64,000 bases of DNA. Source: Fratercula arctica. Lineage: Eukaryota > Chordata > Aves > Charadriiformes > Alcidae. A program made the translations under genes and the position numbers. The stretch is taken from the NCBI GenBank assembly GCA_947846985.1, contig CANTUZ010000025.1, positions 4,834,100 to 4,898,099 on the forward strand. Reading direction: 5' to 3'. The notes beneath the pieces are model-generated. The model ran no database searches. It was given only the letters and a program-made list of their open reading frames with translations, and had not been told where the DNA came from. Below, piece after piece: positions 21,108 through 32,506 of this stretch; within the stretch, counting starts at the first letter, position 1, and every line of letters starts with the position of its first letter.

Positions 21108-22843
21108 ACATATTTTGCTTTGTTATATAGGACATTTTTTGAAAGAACAGAATGCTGAACTTGATTTCTGACCTTTTTTCCACAAGTCCAATTCATACAG
21201 ATCCCCAAAATGTTGCAGAAAGAGCATATTCAGTGGCTTTCATACTGCTAAAATAACCCTTAATTCTTTGACACAGTGCCTCAAGGCTAAAGACTGTTTC
21301 CTTGATCCCTTTTTGTCATTAAAGCTGCATGTAGCCTGGTTATGAAGACTACTTCCTGCCTAGCTTCAGCTTTTTGCTCCTTTAATTATAAACAACTGAG
21401 AGAAAGTGAAAGTGCTTTTCTTAAAAAAACTAAATAATCTTTTAGGGTTACAACTCAAACATAAAATGCACTACCTACAAAGGCCTAGAAAGTGAACATT
21501 CTAAACCAAGAACAGCCTGAAATATACATTTCTAAAATAATCTGCACTGAAAGCAAATTACAAAATCTACTTCAGAGTAAATTCTTATAAAGGCAACGTG
21601 TTTCATGAGCTCTTTAATAACTAAGACAAGAAATATAAATGATGTTGTCATGGGCTTTTCCTCACAGATCACCCATCCATATCCTTGGAAAGATTTAATG
21701 AATGAATTGGGAACCAGCCTAGACTCTTGCTTCCTTTTTGATGGTACATTGGATGCATTATTTAGATATTTTTTCCTAAATATGAGTAGCTGGTGTACTA
21801 TCTCTGAAGTGATTGTGATGATCAATTATTTCTGAAAAGGTGAAACTGAGACCAAGTCTTGGGACTACTCATATGACTAAAGGTAATGGGCTACTTATTA
21901 TTTAAGGGTAATTAAATGGGTCATTTATATTAAAGATAGCATGATGAAAATGTCTCAGGTTTGGGTAGTCAGATGGAGGTCTCTGAAGTTGAAACCTTAG
22001 GGGAAAAGGTATTTTTCCTGTGAGCCATTTAGAAAGAACACATTATGTATAAACTGTAGATTTAAAAGAATGAAAGAATTCCTGAAAAAGACATTCAAAA
22101 CACTGTTCTATTTTAAGAACTGCTTATAAAAAATTCTGCCTAAATTTAAAGAATGAAAATAGAAAGACCTATATATCTGAATAAACAGAGTCATGTCCAG
22201 ATGAGCAGAGAGGACACTAACAAGTTATATAATGAAGCAACCTTCCTCCAGCACAATAAACACATCACCCTCAATATTTCTCTGACTGTCATCTGTTCAC
22301 TTGGTAAATCCAGTTTTCAAGAACTGGTGGTCTTACTGCCCCCTTTCACACAAATCTTAAAGGAATAGTGCCAATGAATTAAACAAAACTGATGTTAAAG
22401 GAAAGCAATAGCCTGTTACCTGAAAGGCAGGGTGGAATGATGAATGACTGCTCAGTTACAAGACAGCTTGTTATCTAAAAAGGAAGAAATCTGTGTTTCA
22501 CATAGGAGTCATTTTACTGTGGAAGCTCCTCCTCAATTTTCACAAATGTATATTTGCTACGTTTGCTACAAATGTCTTTGGACATGCATTTACTCTCTGA
22601 GAACCAGAGGACTTGGCAGCATAAGAAGATAGCATATGGTAAAGTCTTATCCCCAGGGGGTATGAGGTTGGACTTTGTACATCACTTTTTCTGATATATG
22701 ATTCTTCCCATGTAAACAAGTTGGATTTAGGAGACAGAAGGCAGTTTTTTTCTAAAAATTCTGAACAGAATATGTTCTGAAAAACAACTACTTTTTCAGG
22801 AAATTAGTATGGCCTCCCCCAACACATACCTGTGAAGCCCTTG
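21108..22843. other. Unassigned AT-rich sequence
   Basis: About 1.7 kb with no recognised gene or repeat. Confidence 0.5.
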
Positions 22844-23360
22844 TGTCATGGTTTAGCCCCAGATGGCAACTAGGACCACGAAGCCACTCACTCACTCCAC
22901 TCCCCACCCAGTATGTAGGGAGAAGAGGGAGAAAAGGAGAGGGAAAAAAACTCGTGGGTTGAGGTAAAGACAGTTTAATAGAGCAGTAATGGAAGAGGAA
23001 AAGTAATAATAATAACAGTAAAAGAGTACACAAAAGAAAGTGATACAACATAAGTCGCTCTCACCACCTGATGATCGGTTGCCCTGCCCATCCGGAGCAG
23101 CGATCACAGATTCCTGCCCCCTGGCCAACCCCCATTTATACACTGAGCATGACGTCTGTGGTATGGAATATTCCTTTGGCCAGCTTGTCCTGTCTATGGT
23201 CCCTCTCAGCTTCTATGGGAAGCTGAAAAAGTCATTGATTAATGTAAACATTACTTAGCAACAACTAAAACAATATGTGTCATCATTATTCTCATACTAA
23301 ATCCAAAACACAGCAGCTACTAGGAAGAAAATTAACTCTATCCCAGCTGAAATCAGGACA
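22844..23360 (-). repeat. 3' LTR of copy C
   Basis: 517 bases on the minus strand, U3 start TGTCCTGATTTCAGC at 23360 and end AAACCATGACA at 22844. A TATA box (GTGTATAAATGG) lies near 23133-23144. To its right the purine tract (complement of CCACCCCTCATTC, about 23365-23377) confirms that it is a 3' LTR and not a solo copy. It retains a longer U3 than the LTRs of copies A and B. Confidence 0.85.
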
Positions 23361-23511
23361 GTATCCACCCCTCATTCTATACCATCTACGTCATGCCTAG
23401 GTCTTACACTTTTCAGTAAATCACCACCACTTTTCCTGTCTTTGAGATATACATAGATATATATATAGATAGATAGATATACACACAGATATCATTCCCT
23501 TAGTCTATGGG

Positions 23512-24109
23512 TGTGTAAGGGATAATAGAGGATGGTCTGAGTGAGACACAACAGAAAATTACTAGTTGAACCAAACCCAGTATACGTGCTGAGAAAAAGG
23601 ACCTCAGTACTGTTGCTGCAAAAACTATGTGTGCATCCATGAGAACCTGACCTTCAAAGAAGAAGATAACAAGAAGGGAGTGCAACAATGTAGTCAGGTA
23701 TCAGACAGCCGCTGTTAGCAAAGCTGGATCATGAGTCTGGTGAGGCTCGCTGCATGTGCTGGCCACGCGTGCAGCGACTCTAGCCTGTACTTTTCCATTC
23801 AATCCGGTGCAGGATATAAGGGGGCTGTCTCGGGGTGGAGGGAGAGAGACATGAGCGCACTTTGAAGATACAGGGGACGCCCTGAAGGAGCTGCACCTAC
23901 CTCCCTCTGCCGTACTGATGTGGCTCCTCTTTATCCTGCTGCTCGGCGATGCTACTACGATCTATGGGTTGGTAAGACTCTCTCAAGTAACTTTTGGAAC
24001 ATTTCTGAACTGCTTAGCAAGGCTTCACAATAAAGCAGAGTTAACTTTTTTTCCCCTTGTGTGAGCTATGGTTTGTACGTTGGAATCTCTCTAAAAAGAA
24101 CCGGTTACA
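23512..24109 (+). repeat. Solo LTR nested in copy C, 5-bp target duplication
   Basis: 598 bases, TGTGTAAGGG to ACCGGTTACA, flanked by ATGGG at 23507-23511 and 24110-24114. Removing it restores the copy C 3' untranslated region, as judged from copy B. TATA (GGATATAAGG) lies at 23812-23821 and the polyadenylation signal (CAATAAAG) near 24029, in plus orientation. The family is seen once in the window. A candidate splice donor (GGTTGGTAAGA) follows a short ATG frame near 23918-23975, probably by chance. Confidence 0.85.
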
Positions 24110-24202
24110 ATGGGCCATCCCTCTAAAATGTCCACTGAGTTCATTTAGTCCAGGACTTTGGGCTCCTTCTGTCATAACAGTCTTTCAGGGCAGGAGAGAT
24201 GG

Positions 24203-24705
24203 TGTGTGAGCCGATGCAGGCAGGACACAGGAACAACCACAAAACCACAGATGAAAGGCAAAGAACAAGTTTAATCTCGATACCTCACAGACCAGGGAAT
24301 CTCCAAAGAAACACCCGGGCAGAGGCACGCAAGCAGGGGACGCAGGCACCGCGGAGTGAGAGAGAGTCCTTGTTAACAAGAGTCCTTGGCAGCGAGAGAG
24401 TCCTTGATAGCAAGAGTGCATGCAGACTCCCTGTTCTCACTGGTATTTAAAGGGTTCAAACAGGCCTAGTTTTCCCACTGTGCCTTGATCTTCTTCAACA
24501 ACAGGCCAGGATTCTCAAGCAGCTAGATAAGGTGTCCCTGAGTCCATTGCAGACTTATGTCATCTAAGTGCAGATGTTCTACTTGCAAGCACCCAAGACT
24601 GAACAACAATTAGTGTGATATATGTGTTTCCCAACACCCCAGGTGCGAGTCACTTAAGCGTATTTACAATCCTCCTCGCCGGTCATCTTCTGTTGTTTTC
24701 CCGCA
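24203..24705 (-). repeat. Solo LTR of family F nested in copy C
   Basis: 503 bases, minus orientation, the same family as the LTR at 33911-34409 and roughly 95 percent identical by eye. Flanked by GATGG at 24198-24202 and 24706-24710. A TATA-like motif (complement of GGTATTTAAAGG) lies near 24442. The insertion post-dates copy C. Confidence 0.9.
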
Positions 24706-25062
24706 GATGGTGTGTGGTGCTGGATTGCTGCATGCTGCATCTGGAGCTCGCAGTTGGTGTATGTGGCACAGCCCATGCTCACAGTATGCGGGTTGAAGGT
24801 GTCGATCTCGAGAAAGTTGCTTGGTGCCAGTTGCTGAAACCAGTTCAGGTTCCATCACTGCTGCACTTCTCTCGGTTTCATCAAAGTTCATTCTTCAATA
24901 ATTTGCGTGATTCTTACTATAATGCTATATAGCATATAGCAATACTATATACATATAGCAACAATGGTAGTGATGACATATAGCGGTTATTTAGCAGTTA
25001 ACATCATACAGTTTAATTCATTGGCTATTCTCACCCAAAATCAAGTCCCCATGAGATACACA

Positions 25063-26148
25063 TCAGACTTCCCCATCCTTCCGCATCACCCACCAAGTGC
25101 ACCCAGGTCCTTGAGCAAAAGCAATCCCACGGATGGGTTTGCCTTTGCCTGAGGCAGGACTAACCCAGACTGTCTTCCCTAACATATTCTTCATGTGCAC
25201 TATGGGGACCTTATCCCCTTCTACGATATGTGGAAGTTTTGATTGGGCAGGGCCAGCCCGATTGGTAGATCCCCTGGTGTTAACTAGCCAGGTAGCCTTT
25301 GCTAAATGTGCATCCCAATGTTTTAAGGTCCCACCACCCATTGCTCTCAGTGTAGTTTTTAACAGTCCATTGTACCGTTCTATCTTCCCAGAGGCTGGTG
25401 CGTGACAGGGGATGTGATATACCCACTCAATACCCTGCTCTTTGGCCCAGGTGTCTATGAGGCTGTTTCGGAAATGAGTCCCATTGTCCGACTCAATTCT
25501 CTCTGGGGTACCATGTCGCCACAGGACTTGCTTTTCAAGGCCCAGGATAGTGTTCCGGGCAGTGGCATGGGGCACAGGGTATGTTTCCAGCCATCCAGTG
25601 GTTGCTTCCACCATCGTGAGCACATAGCACTTGCCTTGACGGCTTCGTGGCAGCATGATATAATCAATCTGCCAGGCCTCCCCATATTTATATTTCAACC
25701 ATCGTCCTCCATACCAAAGAGGCTTCAAACGCTTGGCTTGCTTGATTGCAGCACATGTCTCACATTCATGGATGACCTGTGCAATAGTGTCCATGGTCAA
25801 GTCCACCCCTCGGTCACGAGCCCATCTATATGTCGCATCTCTTCCTTGATGGCCTGAGGTCTCATGGGCCCACCGAGCTATGAATAGTTCACCCTTATGT
25901 TGCCAGTCCAGATCCACCTGAGCCACTTCAATCCTAGCAGCCCGATCTACCTGCTGGTTGTTCTGATGTTCCTCCGTGGCCCGATTCTTTGGTACGTGGG
26001 CATCTACGTGGTGTACTTTCACAACCAGATTCTCTATCCGGGCAGCAATATCTCGCCATAGTTCAGCAGCCCAGATGGGTTTGCCTCTGCGCTGCCAGTT
26101 GCCCTGCTTCCACTGCTGTAACCACCCCCACAGAGCATTTGCCACCAT
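25063..26148 (-). CDS. pol: Copy C integrase (361 residues open)
   Basis: RNase H tail and integrase, open without stops. It contains the VDAHVP block, the zinc-binding AHETSGHQG...CETC, and the complete DDE triad (QIDYI, ESDNGTHF, GKIERYNG). The C-terminal domain is present up to GEV, where CGA has become TGA (about 25060-25062), cutting the last 20 or so residues. The ATG used for the coordinates is internal to pol, not a native start. In copy A the same domain is broken. Confidence 0.85.
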   Translation of the reverse strand: MVANALWGWLQQWKQGNWQRRGKPIWAAELWRDIAARIENLVVKVHHVDAHVPKNRATEEHQNNQQVDRAARIEVAQVDLDWQHKGELFIARWAHETSGHQGRDATYRWARDRGVDLTMDTIAQVIHECETCAAIKQAKRLKPLWYGGRWLKYKYGEAWQIDYIMLPRSRQGKCYVLTMVEATTGWLETYPVPHATARNTILGLEKQVLWRHGTPERIESDNGTHFRNSLIDTWAKEQGIEWVYHIPCHAPASGKIERYNGLLKTTLRAMGGGTLKHWDAHLAKATWLVNTRGSTNRAGPAQSKLPHIVEGDKVPIVHMKNMLGKTVWVSPASGKGKPIRGIAFAQGPGCTWWVMRKDGEV

Positions 26149-26664
26149 CCATGAGTCAGCGTAGAGATAAAGTACTGGCCATTTTTCTCACTCGGCAATG
26201 TCCAAAGCCAGCTGAATGGCTTTCACCTCTGCAAACTGGCTCGATTCACCTTGTCCTTCACTGGCTTCTGCAACTTGTCGTGTAGGACCTTCCACCTTTG
26301 ATGTTTTCCCACAATCCGGCAGGACCCATCAGTGAACAGGGCATATTTCTTCTCATTTTCTGGCAGTTTATTATATGGTGGGGCCTCTTCCGCACGCGTC
26401 ACCTCCTCCTCTGGTGACATTCCAAAATCTTTGCCTTCTGGCCAGTCCACGATCACTTCCGGAATTCCTGGGTGACTGGGGTTTCCTATTCAAGCTCGTT
26501 GTGTGATCAGCGTGACCCACTTACTCCACATAGCATCAGTTGCATGATGTGTAGAGGGGACCCTCCCACTGAACATCCAGCCCAACACCAGCAGTCGAGG
26601 TGCCAAGAGGAGCTGTGCTTCTGTACCAACCACTTCAGAAGCAGCTTGAACCTCTTCATATGCT
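26149..26664 (-). pseudogene. pol: Copy C RNase H region
   Basis: Holds LFTDGSC and the flanking EEAPPYN block. The TGA at complement(26188..26190) matches the second RNase H stop of A, B and D. The first RNase H site reads CGA here (complement 26278..26280), so copy C alone keeps a sense codon at that position. A small deletion after VGKHQRWK changes frame. The region is cut at 26664 by the partial LTR. Confidence 0.75.
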
Positions 26665-26930
26665 GAGAATATGGAACTTTCTCATTTGGAACTTTCACAG
26701 TGCCTGCCAGTGAACAGCTCCCTGGGAGCTTGATCTGGTTTTGTATATATTTATTTATATTGTATCTATTTAATTATATCCTTTTTTTATTTTATTTTTA
26801 ATTTGAAGTAGTTCAGTTTTTTTCTAAACTCATAAATCTCTTTATCTCTCTTCTTCTGCTCCTTGGAGGGAGAGGTGGGGGAGAGCATCTGTTGTCTTTT
26901 TATTGGCTAACTCAGCCCAAACCATGACAA
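26665..26930 (+). repeat. 5'-truncated LTR fragment replacing part of copy C pol
   Basis: Matches the 3' part of the LTR at 3591-4319 (GGTTTTGTATATAT, TTTTTTCTAAACTC, TAAATCTCTTTATCTC) and ends AACCATGACA at 26930. Comparison with copy B shows that about 480 bases of RT/RNase H are missing here, so insertion came with, or was followed by, a deletion. Confidence 0.75.
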
Positions 26931-27446
26931 CCTTACTTTGATTTATGGCAAAACTGGCTTTCAGAAGAATTCGGATTATTTTCTTCCCTTTCTCAAAAAC
27001 TTCTTCTGCTGTGTTGCCCCATACGATGATGTTGTCAATGTTTTGCAGATGTTCTGGAGCTTCACCCTGTTCCAGTGCAGTCTGGATCAGTCCATGGCAA
27101 ATGGTGGGGCTGTGCTTCCACCCCTGGGGCAGTCGATTCCAGGTGTACTGGATGCCCCTCCAAGTGAAAGCAAACTGTGGCCTGCACTCTGCTGCCAAAG
27201 GGATTGACAAAAATGCATTCGCTATATCAATCGTGGCATACCACTTGGCTGCCTTGGACTCCAGTTCATACTGGAGTTCTAGCATGTCCGGCACAGCAGC
27301 GCTCAGCGGTGGCGTGACTTCATTCAGGCCACGATAGTCTACAGTTAGCCTCCACTCTCCATTAGACTTTCACACCAGCCATATGGGACTGTTAAAAGGT
27401 GAGCAAGTCCTGCTGATCACTCCTTGGCTCTCCAGTCAATTAATTA
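26931..27446 (-). pseudogene. pol: Copy C reverse transcriptase, N-terminal part
   Basis: RT fingers and palm up to ILLKASFAIN. It has TIDIANAFL and LPQGWKHSPTICH, but the catalytic YIDD reads NIDN, so the polymerase site is damaged. The shared TGA lies at complement(27370..27372), between the PIWLV and KSNG blocks. The remainder of RT is lost to the LTR fragment. Confidence 0.75.
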
Positions 27447-27950
27447 GCTTATGGATGGGAATCAGGTAGTCTCAGTTGGTGCGATATTGCTGCTGATGCA
27501 CTGCTGTGGTAGTGATCAGCACCTGTTGCTCTTTGACCCTCAGCAGCCCCACAACAGAAGTTAATTTCCTCTGTCTCCACAGGGGCTATACCAAAAGCCC
27601 ACCGATACCCTTTTGGGTCCTTGAAATACCCTCTCCTGAGGGGTATTCCGTGCCAAGGATGCACGGAGCCTCTAGGTCAGTCACAATGGGGTGCTTTTGC
27701 CACTCATTCCCAGTTAGGCTTACTTCAGCTTCTAATGTGGTTAACTGTTGGGACCCCCCTGTCACTCCAGAAATACAAATGGGTTCTGCCCCTTTATAGC
27801 TTGATTGTTTTCAGGTACACTGTGCACTGGTGTCTACCAGAGCCTTATGCTCCTGGGAGTCTGAGGTGCCAGGCCATCAAATCCACACAGTACAGTACAG
27901 TAAACCTGGTTGTCCCTTTCCTTCACCTGGCTGGAGGCAGAGCCCCTCTA
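27447..27950 (-). pseudogene. pro: Copy C protease, damaged
   Basis: Protease remnant with frameshifts. The active-site motif reads LVDTSAQCT rather than DTGA (about 27815-27840), so Gly is replaced by Ser. The C-terminal RRGYFKDPKGYRWAFG block is present at 27590-27645. The in-frame TAG separating gag from protease is at complement(27948..27950). Confidence 0.7.
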
Positions 27951-28960
27951 TCTGCTATCGACAAATGGTTTTGTGTGGCATGTGTGGGTTCGAATCACAA
28001 CCTTGTTACTTCTTAGAAATCCAAATCAGAAGTTCCTTCAAGAGGATCAGAAGGTCTTCTGCTTTGTCTGGGGAACTGCCCACTGGAAACTGGAGCAGTA
28101 GTTTTCCAGGAAGAGCCCCCATTCATGGTTGTTTTTCCTTGCAACTCACTACTCATGCCTCTAGGGTCAAGATAGGTTTTTCCATCCCACTTCCTCATGT
28201 CCTCTCCATGGTCATGCAGGTAGAACCACAGGGTGCCTAGTGGTGTGTACCCTCTATATCCTCTCTCTTGAGTGGAAGAATGCTTACTCCTAATAGCTGA
28301 GATACTGGTCTGTACAGGTGGGGAGTAGGACCTATCCTCTTTGAGTTGCTGGAACTCCAGCAGCTTCAACTGGTTTTTGAACAGGTTTTGGGATTTTTTT
28401 GGTCAATCTTTCCACAGCTGAGATACAGGCCCGCAGGGAAGTAGAATGATTTTCTTCATATTGCTGGAGTTGGCCAGCCACTACATCCACAGTTGGTGCC
28501 TCTTCTTCTTTCCAGCCCGGTGTTTCTAATGAGTTGGCATACAACGATGGTGCGCTCTGTACAAACTTCCGCCACGTGGGTTGGATACATTGGACTTCAT
28601 CTGGATCTGTGGGTGACTGCGGGTTGTCCAGGTCATAACAAATCAGCTCCTGCACAGCTAATTCCCTCAGGTACTGGATACCTCTCTCCATGGTGGTCCA
28701 CTTGCCTGGGTGACATATATCTTCCTTGAAGGGAAACATTTCCTTCATGACTAATAGAAGTCGCCTCCAGAGGCTGAGGGCTTGTGTCCTTTTTCCCAAT
28801 CGCCTTGTCAATACCCCCTTCCCTAGACAGGGATCCCAGCTGCTTGGCTTCCCTACCCTCTGATTTCAAGCTACTGGCCCTGTTATCCCAGCATCAGAGC
28901 AGCCAGGTGACAATGCACTCACCTGGATGATGACTGAAATCTTTTCGTATATCTCACAGC
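27951..28960 (-). pseudogene. gag: Copy C gag body, frameshifted
   Basis: Two overlapping open segments, 28332-28811 and 28013-28369, carry the blocks WTTMERGIQYLRELAVQELI, TWRKFVQSAPS and GTLWFYLHDHGEDMRKWDGK. Compared with copy A it has a short insertion (KPVQKPVEAA region) and several indels. No zinc knuckle. Confidence 0.75.
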
Positions 28961-29216
28961 TCACCCAGGGATAATGATTGGGTGATTACCCCTGGTTCTT
29001 CCTCCTGTTCTCATGATGACCCTTGTTCATCTTCACCCCTGCAATCTAATTTTCTTGTGTATTTCTTCTTCTGTGTCGGGGCAACTGATATTGGTTGGTT
29101 TGCTGGTTCAGTAGCCACAGTGCCTGTTGCTGGGGTTTGAGTAGCTGCAGCACTCATCGCGGTGGTTGGAGTAGCCAAAGTGCTTGTCACCAGGGTTTCA
29201 GTAGTTGTGTCTCAAA
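28961..29216 (-). pseudogene. Copy C first ORF, repeat end only
   Basis: Retains a degenerate Ala/Thr/Pro repeat (ATPTTAMSAAATQTPATG), the basic patch and acidic tail, then ITQSLSL. At the position where A and B have TGA, copy C has CAA (Gln), showing that the first ORF and gag were once one continuous frame. Homology to A and B ends near 29216. Confidence 0.7.
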
Positions 29217-30785
29217 AAGGTCAGTGATCCACAAATAGTTATATGTGGTTGATCACAGCTTTCTTTGTGTGGGTTGGTCCATGCAGTTGTGCATGCAGTG
29301 CAAGTACACTATGTAAGTGCTTTCTATTGTCCCATGCCATAACTGAGGTCAGGAGTGTCTTGCCACAATTTAATAATTCAGTTGCTCTCTTTTCTACTTT
29401 ATAATAAGGTGTCTATTTTTGTTCTATTTTTGTTTACTTTTTTCCCTTCTGTTTATAGTTTGTTTTCCTAGGAACAGTTTATAAAGTAGCTTTAAAAACT
29501 GTATGTGGAGTTCTGACTACACTAGTTTCCTACTGATTTCAACATGAGCAAAATTTATTACAGGTTTCTTAACCCAAATGCAAGTTTTGTAATTTTAATT
29601 GTTTCTGAATTTTTATATAAGATTTCCTAGGTAAACTCATTTAAAATGTAGAAAATAAACTGAGGCATACATTATTAACATAAATGATACTTTATTGGTT
29701 GCCATTCAAAAAGTATTTGTACATTTTTATGAAAGTGTAAATAGTTTTGACATTTTCTTTTAAAATACATGAAAAAATAGTTTATTGCATATGGAGTATA
29801 CATACAAATATGTGTTTTACCACCACTAGAAGATGTAAATCCAGTACCTACTCTTTATTAGGATACTTGAATATTGACAAGAAGAGCAGCAATTAAAAGG
29901 ATGAGGATAATAATAATAGAACTCTTCATACGTACATTTTACAGCACTAACATAAATTACATAGGGATCCAGATCCCAAAAGTTCCTCTGTATAGGCAGG
30001 CCACAACATTTATGTGAAACCCTTGTTCTCTGCATCAGCACTATGTGGAGAACTGCACATTGCAGTTTTGAACTTTCCTAAAGTTTCAAACTTTCACTGC
30101 ATATTGTACTTTCCTAAATCCATGTTTCCCCTCCTCTTATTAAGAGGGTATTTTGTACCAGGAGGTGCTGGTCTGTTATGATCCCAGTAAGACAGGCACT
30201 CAGACTCTGTAAGGCATCATTCAAAATGCTATTTATTAGAGCTAACTATAAGAAGAGAATAGCATCGATAATCATAAGTGCTGGGAACCCTGGGTGGTGC
30301 AGCATCAAACGGGGCCTCAGATCCATGCACAGCATGCTGGACAGATACCATCCATAGAAGAGATTTTCCCCTTTCGGTTATTCAAGCTATTATAGGATTT
30401 TATAACAAGGAAACAACTGCATTTATCATTTCTACAGTCAAACAGAAGCAATATTCTCATGAAAACTTCTTGTTGCACTTTTAGATGAAGGCGAGACCAC
30501 GCGGGTAGCGTTATCGCCGGTACAGAGTGGGAGCTGACTGCAGGCTCCTCTGTTACAATTATTTGGCTGAGTTTATCCTGTGGTCAAGGGATTTGTGCCA
30601 CACAGCACAGGCCTGGGCCTACTCAGGTTCTCTTATGTGCATCACTAACTCCTCAATGTACAATGGTTTTCTGGTCAGGATCATTATAGATGATAATCCA
30701 AATTATGAGAACAGAAAAACAACAGATATATAAATGGGCATCTTTGTGCTATGTTGCACATCAGATCAAAATTCTAGAAGAACTG
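29217..30785. other. Mostly unassigned AT-rich sequence, possible old LTR at 30170-30780
   Basis: 29217-30160 is AT-rich with no recognised gene. From about 30170 (TGTTATGATCCCAG) the sequence resembles LTR DNA in composition, with TTTATTAG near 30232, but I cannot fix both ends or a duplication, so no element is called. Confidence 0.4.
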
Positions 30786-30846
30786 GATGGTTGGACTAGA
30801 TGATCTGAAAGGTCCCTTCCAACCTAGGTGATTCTATGATTCTACT
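30786..30846 (+). mobile_element. Short CR1 3' terminal fragment
   Basis: CTGGATGGTTGGACTAGATG followed by the AAAGGTCCCTTCCAACC block and a terminal ATTCTATGATTCTA. Only the last 60 bases of a CR1 are present. Confidence 0.85.
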
Positions 30847-31047
30847 CAGCCTGCCCTTGTCCTCCTATCCCTGACTTCGCTGTGTTGGCATAAAACGTTT
30901 ATCGTTGAAGACTAATCCATAAAAAATGATTATTTTTTGCAGCCAGATATAGACTCTGATTCATTGAACAAAAAATTGTAACTGAAGGCAAAGCAAGGGT
31001 AAGAACAAGTAGTCATGGATTGGGAAGGGAGAGAGGAAAAATACTAA

Positions 31048-31614
31048 TTCTGTTACCTGAAATAAAAGCTCTCGAAACCAAAAGTAGTTTAGAAAGGAGA
31101 TATTGCTTTATTCAACGTCAGGTGCTAGGGGGAAAACCCACAAATCTAGCACACCTCACCGGGCATATTCACCCAGTATTTATACACAAAATATTCTCAT
31201 AATTCCACCTACCTAATACATAACTCCACCTAGACTTACATATTCATCAGGATGACCGACATGAGTATTAAATTTTGCTGTGTCAGCAAAACACTTCTGT
31301 GCAAGCGTGAGCTTCTCAGTGGTCATTTGGGTAAGGAGACACTTCCTCACATTATCCTTTTAAGGTATTGAGTCATCTCAGGACAGTAAAAGTTGACTGT
31401 AAGTTTGACAGCTTCTTGAGGATGATAAGGAAGTTCCGTGAAGTAGCCACAGCTCTGTCCTAATTGGTATAGGAGTACATACTTGACGCATAAAAGAACC
31501 TTGAAGTGATTAACTACTACTTCTTATCCCATCCTTGGTGATTAGCTACTTCTGGCTGTCTCCTCATTATCACTATCTTTGACATCAGTTCAGTGACTAA
31601 CTATTTTCTCACAC
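31048..31614 (-). repeat. Probable LTR, minus orientation
   Basis: Starts TGTTACC and ends TTCTCACA. On the minus strand AATAAAG (complement of CTTTATT, near 31110) follows a TATA box (complement of GTATTTATAC, 31178-31187), as in an LTR. It shares TATTTATAC and the GGTGCTAGG...CTAGCACACC block with the LTR at 35420-36039, so they are distantly related. No target duplication seen. Confidence 0.55.
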
Positions 31615-32129
31615 AGTAAGAAGGTCAGTAGGAAACAAACAACATTTTAGTTAGCATATGGTTATAAAAAAAGCAGAGGCCTGTCTTTGATAACAATTCC
31701 ATAGGCCAGGACAAATGCCTAATATACATTAGTAAAACTTTACCCTGAAACACAACTTGCTAATTTATGCCATCAAAGTGTACAGATTTTTTTGGCAAGC
31801 AAGGAGTTACATGCCATGCAGCATTTCTAACAAAATTATTACTGATCATCACTTCTACTGAAAGAATTATGAAAATTCTGCAGCAGATTATAATATTAAC
31901 AGTAGGGTTATTTGCAATAGTATTCTTCCAAGTAAATTCAGAATGTGGGAGACTTCTATGATTATTTGTATGAGTTGTTGGTGTGAGCCACTGTACCCAT
32001 TTACACTAATTCTGCTTGTTATCTGACCTAAGATCAGTTAAGTTCTTTCTGGATGTAAAAGAGGCACAAGTAGACATGTGCATGTATATGTGTGTATGTG
32101 CATGTGTGTATTAAAAAATAATTATTTTC
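31615..32129. other. Unassigned sequence
   Basis: About 500 bases, with a GTATGTGCATGT-type simple repeat near 32075-32110. No gene recognised. Confidence 0.5.
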
Positions 32130-32146
32130 TGGACTAGGTGCTTTAC

Positions 32147-32506
32147 TTACATTTGAGTAGGCCTACCTAGATAAGACAATGAGTATGGATTAATTGCCCG
32201 GCCTCGGTCCTGCAAATGCGCTTTCAGCAATTTGGCAGCTGCTTCACTTTCTTGTTGTGACTCTGCCATAATCAATAGATCATCAATATAATGGTAAACA
32301 GTAACGATACCCAACCATACTGCTAAATCAGCAGCTATCGTTAGGTGGCAAATGGAGGGACTGTGTTTGTATCCCTGAGGCAATACTTGTAAAGTATATT
32401 GCTTTGGTTGCCGGGTCATGTCTTGCATTGAGGTGTCAGGCAGCGCGGAGTTGGTGGTGGGGCTGGGGGTGGTCGGCTTTTTTGCATAAATGCCAACTTT
32501 TGCCAC
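32147..32506 (-). pseudogene. pol: ERV F reverse transcriptase fragment
   Basis: About 100 residues with LPQGYKHSPSICH, the catalytic YIDDLL and SYLGRP. It begins directly after gag sequence, so the protease and RT N-terminus are deleted, and it ends at the 3' truncation. Confidence 0.8.

Larger units (their letters stand above)
22844..29216 (-). mobile_element. ERVL-like provirus copy C, 5'-truncated, with nested insertions
   Basis: Minus-strand relative of copies A and B. From right to left: the repeat end of the first ORF (29216), gag, protease, RT, RNase H, integrase (to about 25063), 3' untranslated region, purine tract and 3' LTR (22844-23360). It is cut by a plus-strand LTR (23512-24109), a solo LTR of family F (24203-24705) and a partial LTR with a deletion of part of RT/RNase H (26665-26930). 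The 5' LTR and the start of the first ORF are gone; homology stops near 29216. Confidence 0.85.

Noticed and set aside
23455..23490. ATAGATAGATAT-type simple repeat
   Set aside because: Ordinary microsatellite within the copy C 3' untranslated region.
23540..23720. A Cys-rich frame (CCCKNYVCIHENL) before an apparent LTR, first taken for an env tail
   Set aside because: The ATGGG duplication shows the LTR starts at 23512, so the stretch is inside U3 and the frame is chance.
30170..30780. LTR-like segment starting TGTTATGATCCC
   Set aside because: No second terminus or target duplication could be fixed, so it was left as unassigned.
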